Of a stretch of 64,000 bases of DNA, positions 43,352 to 52,436 are shown one piece after another (the first letter of the stretch is position 1; each line of letters opens with the position of its first letter). Made by a program: the position numbers and the translations under genes. Source of the stretch: Proteiniphilum sp. X52 (GTDB lineage Bacteria; Bacteroidota; Bacteroidia; Bacteroidales; Dysgonomonadaceae); the NCBI RefSeq assembly GCF_003712195.1, contig NZ_RDSD01000008.1, positions 62,001 through 126,000 of the forward strand. The letters are read 5' to 3'. The notes beneath the pieces are model-generated. The model did no database searches. It had not been told where the DNA came from and worked only from the letters and a program-made list of their open reading frames with translations.

Positions 43352-44887
43352 ATGGAAAGACAAAAAAGAAAATCCGCGGTAAAAGTAGTGGAGAAAGCGG
43401 TAGCCGCGCCTGATGTGGGCAAGTTGCCCCCTCAGGCAAGAGAATTGGAGGAGGCAGTGCTGGGGGCGCTGATGCTCGAAAAAGATGCCTATTCAGTGGT
43501 CAGTGAGATATTGAAGCCGGAAAGCTTTTATGACCCTTCTCACCAGTTGATCTATGATTCCATTCAGGGGCTTGCTATGCAACAAAAGCCGGTGGATGTG
43601 CTGACGGTGGTAGAGGAACTGAAGCGCCGGGGTGAATTGGAGACTGCCGGCGGGGCGGTCTATATTGCCGAACTGTCGGAAAAAGTGGCCTCTGCCGCGC
43701 ATATAGAATATCATGCCCGAATTATTGCGCAGAAATCCATGGCGAGAGAATTGATCGCTTTCTCTTCGGATGTGTCGCAGCAGGCTTTCGATGAGACGGT
43801 GGATGTGGATGATCTCATGCAGGAGACCGAAGGGCGCCTGTTTGAAATTTCGCAGCGGAATGTGAAAAAGGATGTGATCCAGATCAATCCGGTTATCCGT
43901 GAAGCGATGAATAATATCCAGCTGGCGGCTAACCGGAAAGACGGGATGAGCGGTTTGCCCACCGGTTTCAAGGAATTGGATAAACTTACGTCGGGATGGC
44001 AGAAATCCGATTTGGTGATTATTGCCGCGCGTCCCGCCATGGGGAAGACCGCCTTTGTATTGTCGATGGCGAAAAATATGGCGCTCGATTTCGAGCAGCC
44101 GGTCGGTGTTTTTTCGCTTGAGATGTCGAACGTGCAATTGGTCAACAGGTTAATCGTGAATGTGTGCCAGATAAAGGGGGAGAGTATCAAAAGCGGTCGT
44201 CTTTCGGATGATGAATGGGAACGGCTCGACAAGAACCATAAGTTTCTTTATAATGCGCCTATTTATATCGACGACACACCCAGCTTGTCGGTGTTTGAGT
44301 TGCGTACCAAAGCGCGGCGGTTAGTCCGCGAACATGATGTGAAAATTCTGATCATCGACTACCTGCAGTTGATGAATGCGAGTGGAATGAGTTTTGGTAG
44401 CCGGGAGCAGGAGGTAAGTATGATCTCACGGTCATTGAAAGGGTTAGCCAAGGAGCTCAATATCCCCATTGTCGCCCTGTCGCAGTTGAACCGTGGAGTA
44501 GAGTCACGCCAGGGGCATGAAGGCAAAAGGCCGCAGTTGGCTGACCTGCGTGAGTCGGGTGCGATTGAGCAGGATGCCGACATCGTATGTTTCATTCACC
44601 GTCCGGAATATTACAGGATTACTGAAGACGAGCGGGGCAATTCGTTGGTAGGTATCGCCGAGATCATTGTGGCAAAGCATCGTAACGGGCCTACCGGTAT
44701 TGCCAGTATGCGTTTCGATAGTGAGTATGCCCGTTTCCAGAATCTGGATGATTATGCTGTAGGCAGGAACTATGTAGAACGTCCCTCGAGGATGAATGCA
44801 CAGACTAAACCGGCCGACTCATCCGCGGATTCGTCTTTCTCCTCCCCGGGTCTTGCGCCACAAAAAAATGACTCGTTGCCTTTTTAA
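43352..44887 (+). CDS. dnaB: replicative DNA helicase
   Basis: Hexameric 5'-3' helicase of the replication fork. 511 residues: N-terminal primase-interacting domain about 28-125 (LPPQARELEEAVLGALML), linker, RecA-like motor about 195-465 with Walker A RPAMGKTAF (227-235), Walker B ILIIDYLQLM near 335, and arginine-finger region near 440. The Ser/Pro-rich tail is variable. Start ATG 43352 gives a short basic leader before the conserved domain. Upstream TACCTTTA (43317-43324) may be its -7 box, one mismatch off. No intein. Confidence 0.96.
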   Translation: MERQKRKSAVKVVEKAVAAPDVGKLPPQARELEEAVLGALMLEKDAYSVVSEILKPESFYDPSHQLIYDSIQGLAMQQKPVDVLTVVEELKRRGELETAGGAVYIAELSEKVASAAHIEYHARIIAQKSMARELIAFSSDVSQQAFDETVDVDDLMQETEGRLFEISQRNVKKDVIQINPVIREAMNNIQLAANRKDGMSGLPTGFKELDKLTSGWQKSDLVIIAARPAMGKTAFVLSMAKNMALDFEQPVGVFSLEMSNVQLVNRLIVNVCQIKGESIKSGRLSDDEWERLDKNHKFLYNAPIYIDDTPSLSVFELRTKARRLVREHDVKILIIDYLQLMNASGMSFGSREQEVSMISRSLKGLAKELNIPIVALSQLNRGVESRQGHEGKRPQLADLRESGAIEQDADIVCFIHRPEYYRITEDERGNSLVGIAEIIVAKHRNGPTGIASMRFDSEYARFQNLDDYAVGRNYVERPSRMNAQTKPADSSADSSFSSPGLAPQKNDSLPF

Positions 44888-45050
44888 TGGCAAATTCACC
44901 TAAATAGGCGGCGCTGTAGTTGAAATACATTTTTCGAGTCATATTCGCGAAAGTCTGACAACAAACCTAATTGTGTTTAAATTGTTATAATTACTGTCAA
45001 ACGGTTCATTGCATTTCATCGCCGTAAAGTATAAATCCAAATAATATTTC

Positions 45051-45058
45051 TATTTTTG
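45051..45058 (+). promoter_or_regulatory. -7 box upstream of the LysM gene
   Basis: TATTTTTG, a TAnnTTTG match, 45 bp before the chosen start at 45104. No clear TTTG at the upstream position. It lies at the very edge of the longest open frame (45056), which supports the later start. Confidence 0.5.
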
Positions 45059-45103
45059 TGCGTTAAAAGTTGTATATACAACTCATATAAATTGAAACTA
45101 AAG

Positions 45104-47158
45104 ATGCATAACAGGTTTATTCTGAGTAAAATATTTTCGGTTGTTCTTTTCTTAAGCATGTCACTTTTTTCGCTTCAGGCACAGGATCTGAACTACAAGA
45201 CAGTGGAAGTGAACGGGCAGACTTATTATGAATACAATGTTCAATCGGGAGAAGGGCTCTATGCCATTTCGCGCACATTTTCGGTATCAGTAGCCGATAT
45301 CCTGCGTCATAACCCCGGGGCGGAGAGAGGTCTGCAAAATGGTCAGAAGCTATTAATCCCGGTCGCCCGGGAGGGCGGAAGCCGGGGTGCGTCCGTTTCG
45401 CCGCGTTCAAACGTGCCCGAGTCCCCCTCGTCTCCCCAGTCGCCCTCGTCCCTCCAGTCTTTCCGTTCCCCCCAGTCGCCGCCGGCAGACCAGAATACGG
45501 CCTTTCAACATACCGTGGTCATTGGGGAAACAGTGTATGGTATTGCCAAGATGTATCATACTACCGTGGATGAGATATTTCGTCTTAACCCGGGAGCTAG
45601 GGAAGGGATTGCCGAAGGCCAGGTGCTTATTATCCCGCAACGCCGTGTTATCAGTCAGGAAAAGGAAGAAAACTATCGTTACCATACCATACTCCCTAAA
45701 GAGACACTTTATTCCGTATCGAGAACCTATTCCTTGAAGCCGGAGGATGTGATGAGTGCAAACCCCGGGTTGTCGGTTGAGACATTCCAGATCGGGAAGA
45801 CCATTCGCATTCCTTTTTTCGAATCCTATGAGGTGATTTTGCCCTATGAAGAGCAGACCACCAATATTATCCATAAAGTCAACAGGGGCGAAACCCTCTA
45901 TAGTATCGCAAAACGGTATAACGTGGAAGTTCAGGAGATCCAACGGTTGAATCCCATGCTCTCGGGAGGACTGAAAACCAATATGGAGTTGCTTGTTCCT
46001 GTGAAAAGGAGTCTCGTCGAAGATGATTCCAGATCGAATGCAAATGAAGCCAACCGATTACTTAGCCAACCTATTCCCTCGGAGAGGGTGAATGTGATCA
46101 AAGTGGGGTTGCTGTTGCCTTTCCTGGATGAAACAAAGGGGTCCCACCTGCGGCTGCAGGAGTATTACGAGGGTTTTTTGCTGGCGGTGGAAAAAATGAA
46201 AAACGACGGGGCCACGATAGAGTTGTATGTTTTTGAGATCGGCAAGGGGGATGACACGAAGAAGTTGCAGAGTTTGCTCGCTACAACAGAGATGCAATCG
46301 CTCCATCTGATTATCGGTGGGGTAAGTGATGCGCAAATCAAGATCCTTTCCGATTTCTCAATATCCCACAATATGAAATATGTGGTGCCGTTCTCGCAGA
46401 GTAACGGAGAGGTGTTAAACAACGGAAATATATTTCAGGTAAATCCGATGCAGCACCTGACCTACACGAAAGCCTCTTCTGTTTTCCTGAAGATGTACCG
46501 CAATGCCCACATCATCTTTGTGCGGGGAGGAGGAAATGATAAAAACGAGTTCGTTTCCTTGTTGCAAAACGATCTTCGCAAGAATAATGTCAGATACGAG
46601 ACGCTGAACGCCACAACGACACTTGGTGGCACAATCCTTGCGTCGCTGAGCAGGAATAAGGAGAATGTTATCGTGCCTACCGGCGGTGACTCCGGACTGC
46701 TGCGTCAGATAACGGACGAGTTGAAGAAGACGATGGAATCAGATTCCGGGTTTCCCATTCGTCTGTTCGGTTATCCTGACTGGCAGGCCTATTCTGACCT
46801 GAAAGAAGATTACAGCCAGTTTGACACTTATATCTTCGCGCCTTTCTTTGCCAATGGGCAAAGCCGTGACGTGGAAGCATTCAAGGCCAATTTCCGCAAA
46901 TGGTACGGCAGGGATCTTCTGGAAACATTCCCCAACTACGGTATGTGGGGATACGATACGGGGCTGTTTTTTCTGACGGCCTTGCATAGATATGGCCATA
47001 ATTTCGAACAAAATATCGAACGGGTGAATGTGAATTCATTGCAATTTCCGTTCTATTTCGAGCGACCCAATAATTGGGGCGGTTTCATTAATAGCGGATT
47101 GTATCTGATTAATTATGGTACGGACGGCCGAATCATCAAGACGGATAAAAGCCGATAG
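45104..47158 (+). CDS. LysM-repeat protein with periplasmic-binding-protein-like domain
   Basis: 684 residues from ATG 45104, which gives a clean signal peptide ending LQAQ. Four LysM peptidoglycan-binding repeats follow, each with a YxVQ/YHTI...GEtLYsIaR start and ...NPG...L..GQ.L.IP end (roughly 30-80, 128-175, 190-238, 250-298). The first two are separated by a Ser/Pro/Gln low-complexity linker (about 100-125). The C-terminal half (about 325-680) resembles type I periplasmic-binding proteins (KVGLLLPFLDETKG). Likely a periplasmic wall-anchored ligand binder; ligand unknown. Followed after 58 bp by a PorT-like gene. Confidence 0.85.
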   Translation: MHNRFILSKIFSVVLFLSMSLFSLQAQDLNYKTVEVNGQTYYEYNVQSGEGLYAISRTFSVSVADILRHNPGAERGLQNGQKLLIPVAREGGSRGASVSPRSNVPESPSSPQSPSSLQSFRSPQSPPADQNTAFQHTVVIGETVYGIAKMYHTTVDEIFRLNPGAREGIAEGQVLIIPQRRVISQEKEENYRYHTILPKETLYSVSRTYSLKPEDVMSANPGLSVETFQIGKTIRIPFFESYEVILPYEEQTTNIIHKVNRGETLYSIAKRYNVEVQEIQRLNPMLSGGLKTNMELLVPVKRSLVEDDSRSNANEANRLLSQPIPSERVNVIKVGLLLPFLDETKGSHLRLQEYYEGFLLAVEKMKNDGATIELYVFEIGKGDDTKKLQSLLATTEMQSLHLIIGGVSDAQIKILSDFSISHNMKYVVPFSQSNGEVLNNGNIFQVNPMQHLTYTKASSVFLKMYRNAHIIFVRGGGNDKNEFVSLLQNDLRKNNVRYETLNATTTLGGTILASLSRNKENVIVPTGGDSGLLRQITDELKKTMESDSGFPIRLFGYPDWQAYSDLKEDYSQFDTYIFAPFFANGQSRDVEAFKANFRKWYGRDLLETFPNYGMWGYDTGLFFLTALHRYGHNFEQNIERVNVNSLQFPFYFERPNNWGGFINSGLYLINYGTDGRIIKTDKSR

Positions 47159-47216
47159 AATGTCGAATCCTGGGTAGTAACCGGGAATAGCCCAATCATC
47201 AAAACCGACAAAACCG

Positions 47217-47924
47217 ATGAAATCCTTTCTTAATCCCTTGGTTGTGTGTTTTTTACTCTTTCTCGGTGCTTCCCCATTGTATGCCCAGAAGAAGGAGACA
47301 TTCAAAGGCGAATTGTATATTGGTGCCGGAGGAGGCCCCCTTTTCTCGAAAGTGGATTTTGTGCCGGCTGTGCCGTCGGGCTTCAAGCAGGGAATCTTTG
47401 GAGGTGTCTCGGCGAAATATATTTCTGAAAAAAACCTGGGAATTGTTGTGGAGGTCAACTATGCGCAACGTGGCTGGGAAGAGGAATTCGATCCGGCTTC
47501 CGATTTTTCTTACAGCAGGACGCTGAACTATGTTGAAATGCCATTTATGACGCACATCTATGCCGGAAAAAAAGCACGCTTTATCCTGAATCTCGGACCG
47601 CAGATATCTCTGTTGGTGGGCCATAGCCAGAAGATGAGCCAGGCATTGGCGGACGATCTGGAGGCAAGGAGGGCTGAAAATCCCGAACGAAGTATCGGGA
47701 TGCAGTATGAGGGGATATATCCACTGAAACCGATAGATTATGGCTTAGTCGGCGGAATAGGGATGGAGTTGAAAACCGGTATTGGTAATTTTGACCTGGA
47801 GGGACGCTACTATTTCGGGCTGGGTGATATTTTCACCAACCGTCGTACCGAAGATGCCTACTTTTCCCGTTCGGCCTCCCGTGTGATTGAGGCGAAACTG
47901 ACCTACTATATTAAAGTGTTTTAA
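47217..47924 (+). CDS. PorT-family outer-membrane beta-barrel protein
   Basis: 235 residues: signal peptide about 1-23 (ending PLYAQ), then an eight-stranded barrel-like pattern (LYIGAGGGPLFSKVDF; YISEKNLGIVVEVNYAQRGW; ending with terminal phenylalanine TYYIKVF). PorT-like proteins are common in Bacteroidales; PorT itself serves type IX secretion, but most paralogues have no known role. Probably cotranscribed with the LysM protein, suggesting a shared envelope function. Its stop is followed by the heptamer array. Confidence 0.82.
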   Translation: MKSFLNPLVVCFLLFLGASPLYAQKKETFKGELYIGAGGGPLFSKVDFVPAVPSGFKQGIFGGVSAKYISEKNLGIVVEVNYAQRGWEEEFDPASDFSYSRTLNYVEMPFMTHIYAGKKARFILNLGPQISLLVGHSQKMSQALADDLEARRAENPERSIGMQYEGIYPLKPIDYGLVGGIGMELKTGIGNFDLEGRYYFGLGDIFTNRRTEDAYFSRSASRVIEAKLTYYIKVF

Positions 47925-47930
47925 TGAGCC

Positions 47931-48159
47931 AGTGGGGACTTGGAACTGGGGACTTGGAACTTGGAACTAAGAACTTGGAACTAAGAACTTGGAACTGGGA
48001 ACTTAGAACTGGGGACTTGGAACTTGGAACTAAGAACTTGGAACTGGGAACTTAGAACTGGGAACTTGGAACTTGGAATTGGGCTTCTTCATTCTTCATT
48101 CTTCATTCTTCACTCTTCATTCTTCACTCTTCATTCTTCATTCTTCACTCTTCATTCTT
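47931..48159. repeat. composite heptamer array (GGAACTT then TTCATTC types)
   Basis: About 150 bp of ACTTGGA/ACTAAGA/ACTGGGA heptamers followed by about 75 bp of TTCATTC/TTCACTC heptamers. On the reverse strand this is the same order of the same two families as the array at 38454-38642. Ends 20 bp before the arsR promoter. Confidence 0.88.
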
Positions 48160-48179
48160 AATAAAATAACCCGATAAAT

Positions 48180-48210
48180 TTTGTGAATGAGAAAAAGTGT
48201 TGTACTTTTG
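48180..48210 (+). promoter_or_regulatory. arsR operon promoter
   Basis: TTTG (48180-48183), exactly 19 bp, TACTTTTG (48203-48210): perfect consensus. Confidence 0.87.
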
Positions 48211-48227
48211 GTGAACAAAAACGAATG

Positions 48228-48245
48228 AATATATGTTCATATATT
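48228..48245. promoter_or_regulatory. candidate ArsR operator
   Basis: Perfect inverted repeat AATATATG-TT-CATATATT, 17 bp downstream of the -7 box and 24 bp before the arsR start, the usual place for ArsR/SmtB autorepression. Confidence 0.7.
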
Positions 48246-48269
48246 TGTTTGAAATTTCAGTAAGATAAA

Positions 48270-48602
48270 ATGGAGAAAGGAACCGTTGTATTGGAAAGAA
48301 ATAAAATAGATCGTTCCCAATTTGAGGAGGCGGCATATATTTTGAGGGCACTGGCTAATGAAACCCGTCTGTGTGTGATTATGCAGCTTACTCAAGCCGG
48401 AGAAAAGTCGGTGACTGAATTGATGGCGCAAATGGATTGTGAGCAATCGCTGCTGTCGCACCATCTGACAGATATGAGGGCAAAAGGGATACTCCGGTGT
48501 CGTAAAAGAGGAAAGAACAGTTTCTATTCGCTTAGTGATAAGCGATTCTCGAATGTGTTGAAATGTATTATGCGTTGTGCGGAGAATAAGGAGGAATGTT
48601 GA
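48270..48602 (+). CDS. ArsR/SmtB-family repressor
   Basis: 110-residue winged-helix repressor. Core about 22-95: LRALANETRLCVIMQLTQAG, recognition helix CEQSLLSHHLTDMRAKG, wing CRKRGKNSFYSL. The classical metal site ELCVCDL is replaced by ELMAQMDCEQ, but cysteines remain at the recognition helix, the wing start, and the C-terminus (CIMRC, EEC). This suggests a thiol-based or soft-metal sensor. First gene of an operon with a DUF6132 membrane protein and a thioredoxin lipoprotein, which points to redox or sulfur stress. Promoter and palindromic operator are both visible upstream. Confidence 0.9.
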   Translation: MEKGTVVLERNKIDRSQFEEAAYILRALANETRLCVIMQLTQAGEKSVTELMAQMDCEQSLLSHHLTDMRAKGILRCRKRGKNSFYSLSDKRFSNVLKCIMRCAENKEEC

Positions 48603-48719
48603 AAAAATGGGTAGGATAATGTGTTTTGCGCAATAAATGATAGAGGCCGAGAAGTGAAAAGTTGCGGAGTATGAATCTGAAGTAAGAAATTGGAGATTTT
48701 AGCAGGAAATAATATAAAT

Positions 48720-48968
48720 ATGATGAAAGGTTTTTTTAAGAAACACTGGTTGAGGATAGCCGGAATATTCGTCGGCGCAATGGTGGGTTATATTTATTAC
48801 CATTACGTGGGATGTTTGAGCGGAACCTGTCCTATCACTTCCAATCCCTATAGGATGATGATTTACGGGGCACTGGTTGGATATCTTCTTTTCGACCTCT
48901 TCTCGAAAGATAAGAGACTGGAGGGTGTAAAGGATATGTCAGAGAATGACTTCAAAGAAAATGACTAA
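48720..48968 (+). CDS. DUF6132-family small membrane protein
   Basis: 82 residues from ATG 48720 (or 48723). Two membrane helices (about 10-27 and 45-62) flank a short loop with two cysteines (CLSGTCPITSNPY), a pattern of the YtfK-like/DUF6132 proteins found beside thioredoxins and rhodaneses in Bacteroidales. The Cys-X4-Cys loop may carry thiols or sulfur between partners; untested. Lies between the ArsR repressor and the thioredoxin lipoprotein, same direction. Confidence 0.8.
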   Translation: MMKGFFKKHWLRIAGIFVGAMVGYIYYHYVGCLSGTCPITSNPYRMMIYGALVGYLLFDLFSKDKRLEGVKDMSENDFKEND

Positions 48969-48980
48969 AAATATCAAGCA

Positions 48981-49493
48981 ATGAAAACGAATTTTTTAAT
49001 GGCGGCGGCAATCCTGGTATTTGTCTTGTCGTCATGCGGCAACACCGCGCGGAAAAACTCTTCGGAGAGTGCGGAAACAAATTTGAGCACACATATAACA
49101 AAAACAGAAAATAATATGACAACAACAAAAAAGACAATCCAGTTGACAAGAGCCGAATTTTTAACGAAAGTGGCCGATTTGGAAAAAAGTCCCGACAAGT
49201 GGGTCTATCTTGGAGATAAACCCTGTATTATCGATTTTTATGCTGACTGGTGCGGCCCGTGTAAAATGATTTCTCCCATTTTGGAAGAATTAGCCGGCGA
49301 GTATGATGGTGAAATCTATATCTACAAAGTGGATACCGAGGCTGAACAGCAGTTGGCTGCCGAATTCGGTATCCGGAGTATTCCCTCCTTGCTCTTTGTG
49401 CCGATGGACGAAGCCCCGCAGATGGCACAGGGCGCGCTTCCGAAAGATGCTTTCAAACAGGCTATCGAAGAGGTACTGTTGAAAAAGTCATAA
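48981..49493 (+). CDS. thioredoxin-domain lipoprotein
   Basis: 170 residues: lipoprotein signal with cysteine near 19 (LSSCGNTARK), linker about 20-50, then a thioredoxin fold with active site ADWCGPCKM near 88-96 and cis-proline in SIPSLLF near 134. The classical WCGPC site suggests a reductant, placed in the periplasm by the lipid anchor. If the internal ATG at about residue 46 (MTTTKK) were used instead, a cytosolic thioredoxin of normal length would result, so dual localisation is possible. Last gene of the ArsR operon. Confidence 0.9.
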   Translation: MKTNFLMAAAILVFVLSSCGNTARKNSSESAETNLSTHITKTENNMTTTKKTIQLTRAEFLTKVADLEKSPDKWVYLGDKPCIIDFYADWCGPCKMISPILEELAGEYDGEIYIYKVDTEAEQQLAAEFGIRSIPSLLFVPMDEAPQMAQGALPKDAFKQAIEEVLLKKS

Positions 49494-49626
49494 ACGGATA
49501 TGGAACGGACATCCTCTTCATGTGATTGAGGTTGTCAGGGAAATGATCCAAGAGTGATAATGGTGAACGGATGTGCTCGCAGGAGTTGCATCCGTTGCAT
49601 GTTTTATCTGATTGGCTGATTTTTTG

Positions 49627-49634
49627 TACCTTTG
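49627..49634 (+). promoter_or_regulatory. -7 box of the U32 peptidase gene
   Basis: TACCTTTG, 24 bp before ATG 49658, inside the longest open frame, so it argues for the later start. Confidence 0.6.
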
Positions 49635-49657
49635 TATTCTCAAGTTACAGCTTACGG

Positions 49658-50926
49658 ATGAAGGATATCAACGATTATGAAATAATGGCGCCGGCAGGAT
49701 CTTATGAATCGCTGACGGCGGCTATACAGGGCGGTGCGGATTCCATCTACTTCGGCATCGAAGGGTTGAATATGCGCGCCAAATCTTCCAATAATTTCAC
49801 CATTGCCGATTTGCACAACATCGCGGCTATTTGTCGCGATCATCATATAAAAAGCTATCTTACGGTTAACACCATCATCTACGACAACGACATGGAACTG
49901 ATGCGAAAGGTGGTGGATGCGGCGAAGGAGGCGAATCTGTCGGCGGTCATCGCGGCCGATGTGGCGGTGTTGATGTATGCCCGGAGTGTTGGAGTGGAGG
50001 TGCACTTATCCACCCAATTGAATATTAGTAATACCGAGTCGTTGAAGTTCTACGGGCAGTTCGCCGATGTGGTGGTGCTGGCACGCGAGTTGAATATGGA
50101 TCAGGTGGCTTCCATTTACCGGGATATAGTCGACCAGCAAATCAAGGGACCTTCGGGTAAATTGATCCGTATCGAGATGTTCTGTCACGGTGCCTTGTGC
50201 ATGGCGGTTTCCGGGAAGTGTTACCTCAGCCTGCACGAAAAGGACCTTTCCGCCAACCGGGGCGCATGCAACCAGATCTGCCGCCGGGCATACATCGTGA
50301 AGGACAGGGACAGCGAGATAGAGTTGGAGATCGATAATGAATACATCATGTCTCCCAAAGATCTCAAGACCATTCACTTCATGGACAAAATGATGGATGC
50401 CGGGGTGCGGGTATTCAAGATTGAAGGGCGTGCAAGGGGGCCGGAATATGTGCGGGTGGTGACCTCATGTTACAAGGAGGCTGTGCAGGCCTATTGTGAC
50501 GGCACATACACCGAAGAGAAGGTAAACGACTGGAATGGGCGCCTTTCCACCGTCTTCAACCGTGGATTCTGGGACGGCTATTACCTCGGGCAACGGTTGG
50601 GAGAGTGGACACACCGCTACGGATCGGGTGCCACCAAACGAAAAGTGTATGTTGGGAAAGCCGTCAAGCATTTCGGCAAACTCGGCGTAACAGAGTTCCT
50701 GGTGGAAACCCAATCGGTAAAACCGGGAGATGAGCTATTAATCACAGGACCTACCACCGGTGCCATCTTTATCACTGCCGATGATATCAGGGTAGATCTT
50801 GCCACCGTTCCCGAAGCGGTGAAAGGAGACCACTTTTCCATCAGGACCTGTCAGAAAATCCGTCCCAACGACCGGCTCTATAAAATGGAAACAGCCAACC
50901 GGCAAGGGACGGCGCATGAAAGATGA
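49658..50926 (+). CDS. U32-family peptidase / RNA-modification-type protein
   Basis: 422 residues from ATG 49658 (MKDINDYEIMAPAGSYESL), chosen because a promoter box lies in the upstream extension. Contains the U32 signature around 173-191: EMFCHGALCMAVSGKC followed by YLS, plus QICRRAY just after, giving a cluster of conserved cysteines. U32 proteins were named as collagenases, but characterised relatives (TrhP, RlhA, UbiU/V) take part in RNA hydroxylation or ubiquinone synthesis with Fe-S clusters. This is the short form without the C-terminal domain of RlhA. Function here is most likely tRNA hydroxylation, inferred from family. Confidence 0.85.
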   Translation: MKDINDYEIMAPAGSYESLTAAIQGGADSIYFGIEGLNMRAKSSNNFTIADLHNIAAICRDHHIKSYLTVNTIIYDNDMELMRKVVDAAKEANLSAVIAADVAVLMYARSVGVEVHLSTQLNISNTESLKFYGQFADVVVLARELNMDQVASIYRDIVDQQIKGPSGKLIRIEMFCHGALCMAVSGKCYLSLHEKDLSANRGACNQICRRAYIVKDRDSEIELEIDNEYIMSPKDLKTIHFMDKMMDAGVRVFKIEGRARGPEYVRVVTSCYKEAVQAYCDGTYTEEKVNDWNGRLSTVFNRGFWDGYYLGQRLGEWTHRYGSGATKRKVYVGKAVKHFGKLGVTEFLVETQSVKPGDELLITGPTTGAIFITADDIRVDLATVPEAVKGDHFSIRTCQKIRPNDRLYKMETANRQGTAHER

Positions 50927-50950
50927 GCAAATCCCGGCGGCAAGGTGGGC

Positions 50951-51550
50951 TCAATCCTTCCGCAGGTAGTAAAAATTCTCATTCCCGAATCGCATATCAA
51001 AACGCCCGTTGGAAAATGTTTCCGCTACTCCGTCAATGGTGGCTTTGAATGAAAATGTGCCCGATAGTACCACACTCTCCAATTCCTTGTCTATAAACAT
51101 TTTCTGGGCGCGTTTCACCGTAAATGATCCTGAAAGTATTTTCAAATTCATCGGGCGGTTACCGTAGAGCAGGGAAATGGCACACTCCTGTCCCGGCAGA
51201 TCGAAATCTTTGCCGTTCAGCGAGAGAAGTTCGGCAAAAGTGGCGGGGGTGTACTCCGGAAACGATATTACCAAGGTATGAAGGTTTGAACCGACAGACC
51301 CCGAAAGATGAATATGGCAGGAATCATTATCAATCACTACTTTTGACGGATCATGCGGCAGTTGGGTGGTCCACAGCGATAACCCCCAATAGACACCGAA
51401 ACTGTTGTATCCCTTTTCGGAATAGACGGGGAGGCCCGGGTTGTCCGTGTCTTCGATAAATACAGAGTTTGAGATGCGATAATCAAAACCGCGTGAACAT
51501 CCTCCCGCGACCGCAAGAAGGATTAAAGAAAAGAAACGGATGTATTTCAT
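50951..51550 (-). CDS. hypothetical lipoprotein
   Basis: 199-residue lipoprotein (signal about 1-17, cysteine in GGCSRGFDY at 18). The rest is beta-rich: KVVIDNDSCHIHLSGSV, MNLKILSGSFTVKRAQ, VVLSGTFSFKATIDG, NGRFDMRFGNENFYYL. No family recognised. Preceded by the 62-bp CATATG element (51580-51641) and the barrel-protein gene, in the same direction; the element separates them, so cotranscription is uncertain. Confidence 0.65.
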   Translation of the reverse strand: MKYIRFFSLILLAVAGGCSRGFDYRISNSVFIEDTDNPGLPVYSEKGYNSFGVYWGLSLWTTQLPHDPSKVVIDNDSCHIHLSGSVGSNLHTLVISFPEYTPATFAELLSLNGKDFDLPGQECAISLLYGNRPMNLKILSGSFTVKRAQKMFIDKELESVVLSGTFSFKATIDGVAETFSNGRFDMRFGNENFYYLRKD

Positions 51551-51579
51551 ACGATTATAATTATTTATTTAAAAGGTAT

Positions 51580-51641
51580 CGTATGGAACTCGCTTTTAAT
51601 CGTGCTCTTGTGTGAGAACAATTATCATGCTCGTTTCATAT
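51580..51641. repeat. 62-bp element with CATATG-like ends, copy 3
   Basis: Same length and orientation as 42150-42211, with long identical blocks; the ends are CGTATGGAAC and GTTTCATATT. Flanking sequence toward the downstream gene start (TTCATACGATTA against TTCATATGACTA) is also similar, so the shared stretch may extend to about 100 bp. Confidence 0.7.
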
Positions 51642-51659
51642 TGTGATTTTTTATGATTT

Positions 51660-52436
51660 TTACTTCGTGGAGAAAAAGTTTACTGGGGTAGAGATCGTGA
51701 CTTGCATGCCCGGGAATGTTTGAGAATTGAGCAACGAGAAGTTGCCTTTTGAGAGAATGGAATGAAATGCGGGAAAATCGAGTGATAGGCGCATTGCGTT
51801 CCGGAGAATAAAACGCACACCGATACTGGTGTAGACGTCAGAGAAAAAGGAGGCAGGGGCTTTGCCTATGCCGGCAAGCACTTCGTCATTGTATTTATCC
51901 AGCTTGTCCGAGACAAAGTCTATTTCTGTTTTCCCATGTATTTTCATTCCCGCTTGGACACCTCCTTTCACATAAATATGCCACACATGGCGGTTCCCGA
52001 TCACTGCGAGGTTGACTTCCATGGGAATGGTCAGATAGCCGAGAGACTCGTCTATCCCATTCACGCGAAACAGGTCAATCCCTTCCCGGGAGGTACTATA
52101 CAGGAAAAGCGGATAGGTTTTTGATCCGGATGTGATCCTCTCTTGCACATGGATATATCGCACTCCGGAAGCGAGTGTGATTCGATCGTTCCAGAGGGCC
52201 AGTTGCGGCTTGATACCCACATAGAAAAGCGTTCCCTCTCCGTAAGCCTTTTCACTTCCGTGATAATACCGGTATGCGGGTTGATAGTCTGTCGGTTGGC
52301 GGAAATCCCATCGGTCGTCGATCTTTCCCTCCAAGGCAAACCCTCCGGACTCTAGTCCAATATGGAATTGGGAATCGCGTTGCGCTTTTGCGGACATGAA
52401 AAAACAGAGAAGGAGTAGTAGCAATAGATTTTTCAT
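51660..52436 (-). CDS. hypothetical outer-membrane beta-barrel protein
   Basis: 258 residues with a signal peptide (about 1-18, ending SAKAQ) and alternating strands typical of small barrels of the PorT/OmpW-like class (FHIGLESGGFALEG; LTIPMEVNLAVIGNRHVWHIYVKGGVQAGM). The C-terminal end is STK rather than an aromatic residue, which is atypical for Bam substrates. Function unknown. Confidence 0.65.
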   Translation of the reverse strand: MKNLLLLLLLCFFMSAKAQRDSQFHIGLESGGFALEGKIDDRWDFRQPTDYQPAYRYYHGSEKAYGEGTLFYVGIKPQLALWNDRITLASGVRYIHVQERITSGSKTYPLFLYSTSREGIDLFRVNGIDESLGYLTIPMEVNLAVIGNRHVWHIYVKGGVQAGMKIHGKTEIDFVSDKLDKYNDEVLAGIGKAPASFFSDVYTSIGVRFILRNAMRLSLDFPAFHSILSKGNFSLLNSQTFPGMQVTISTPVNFFSTK

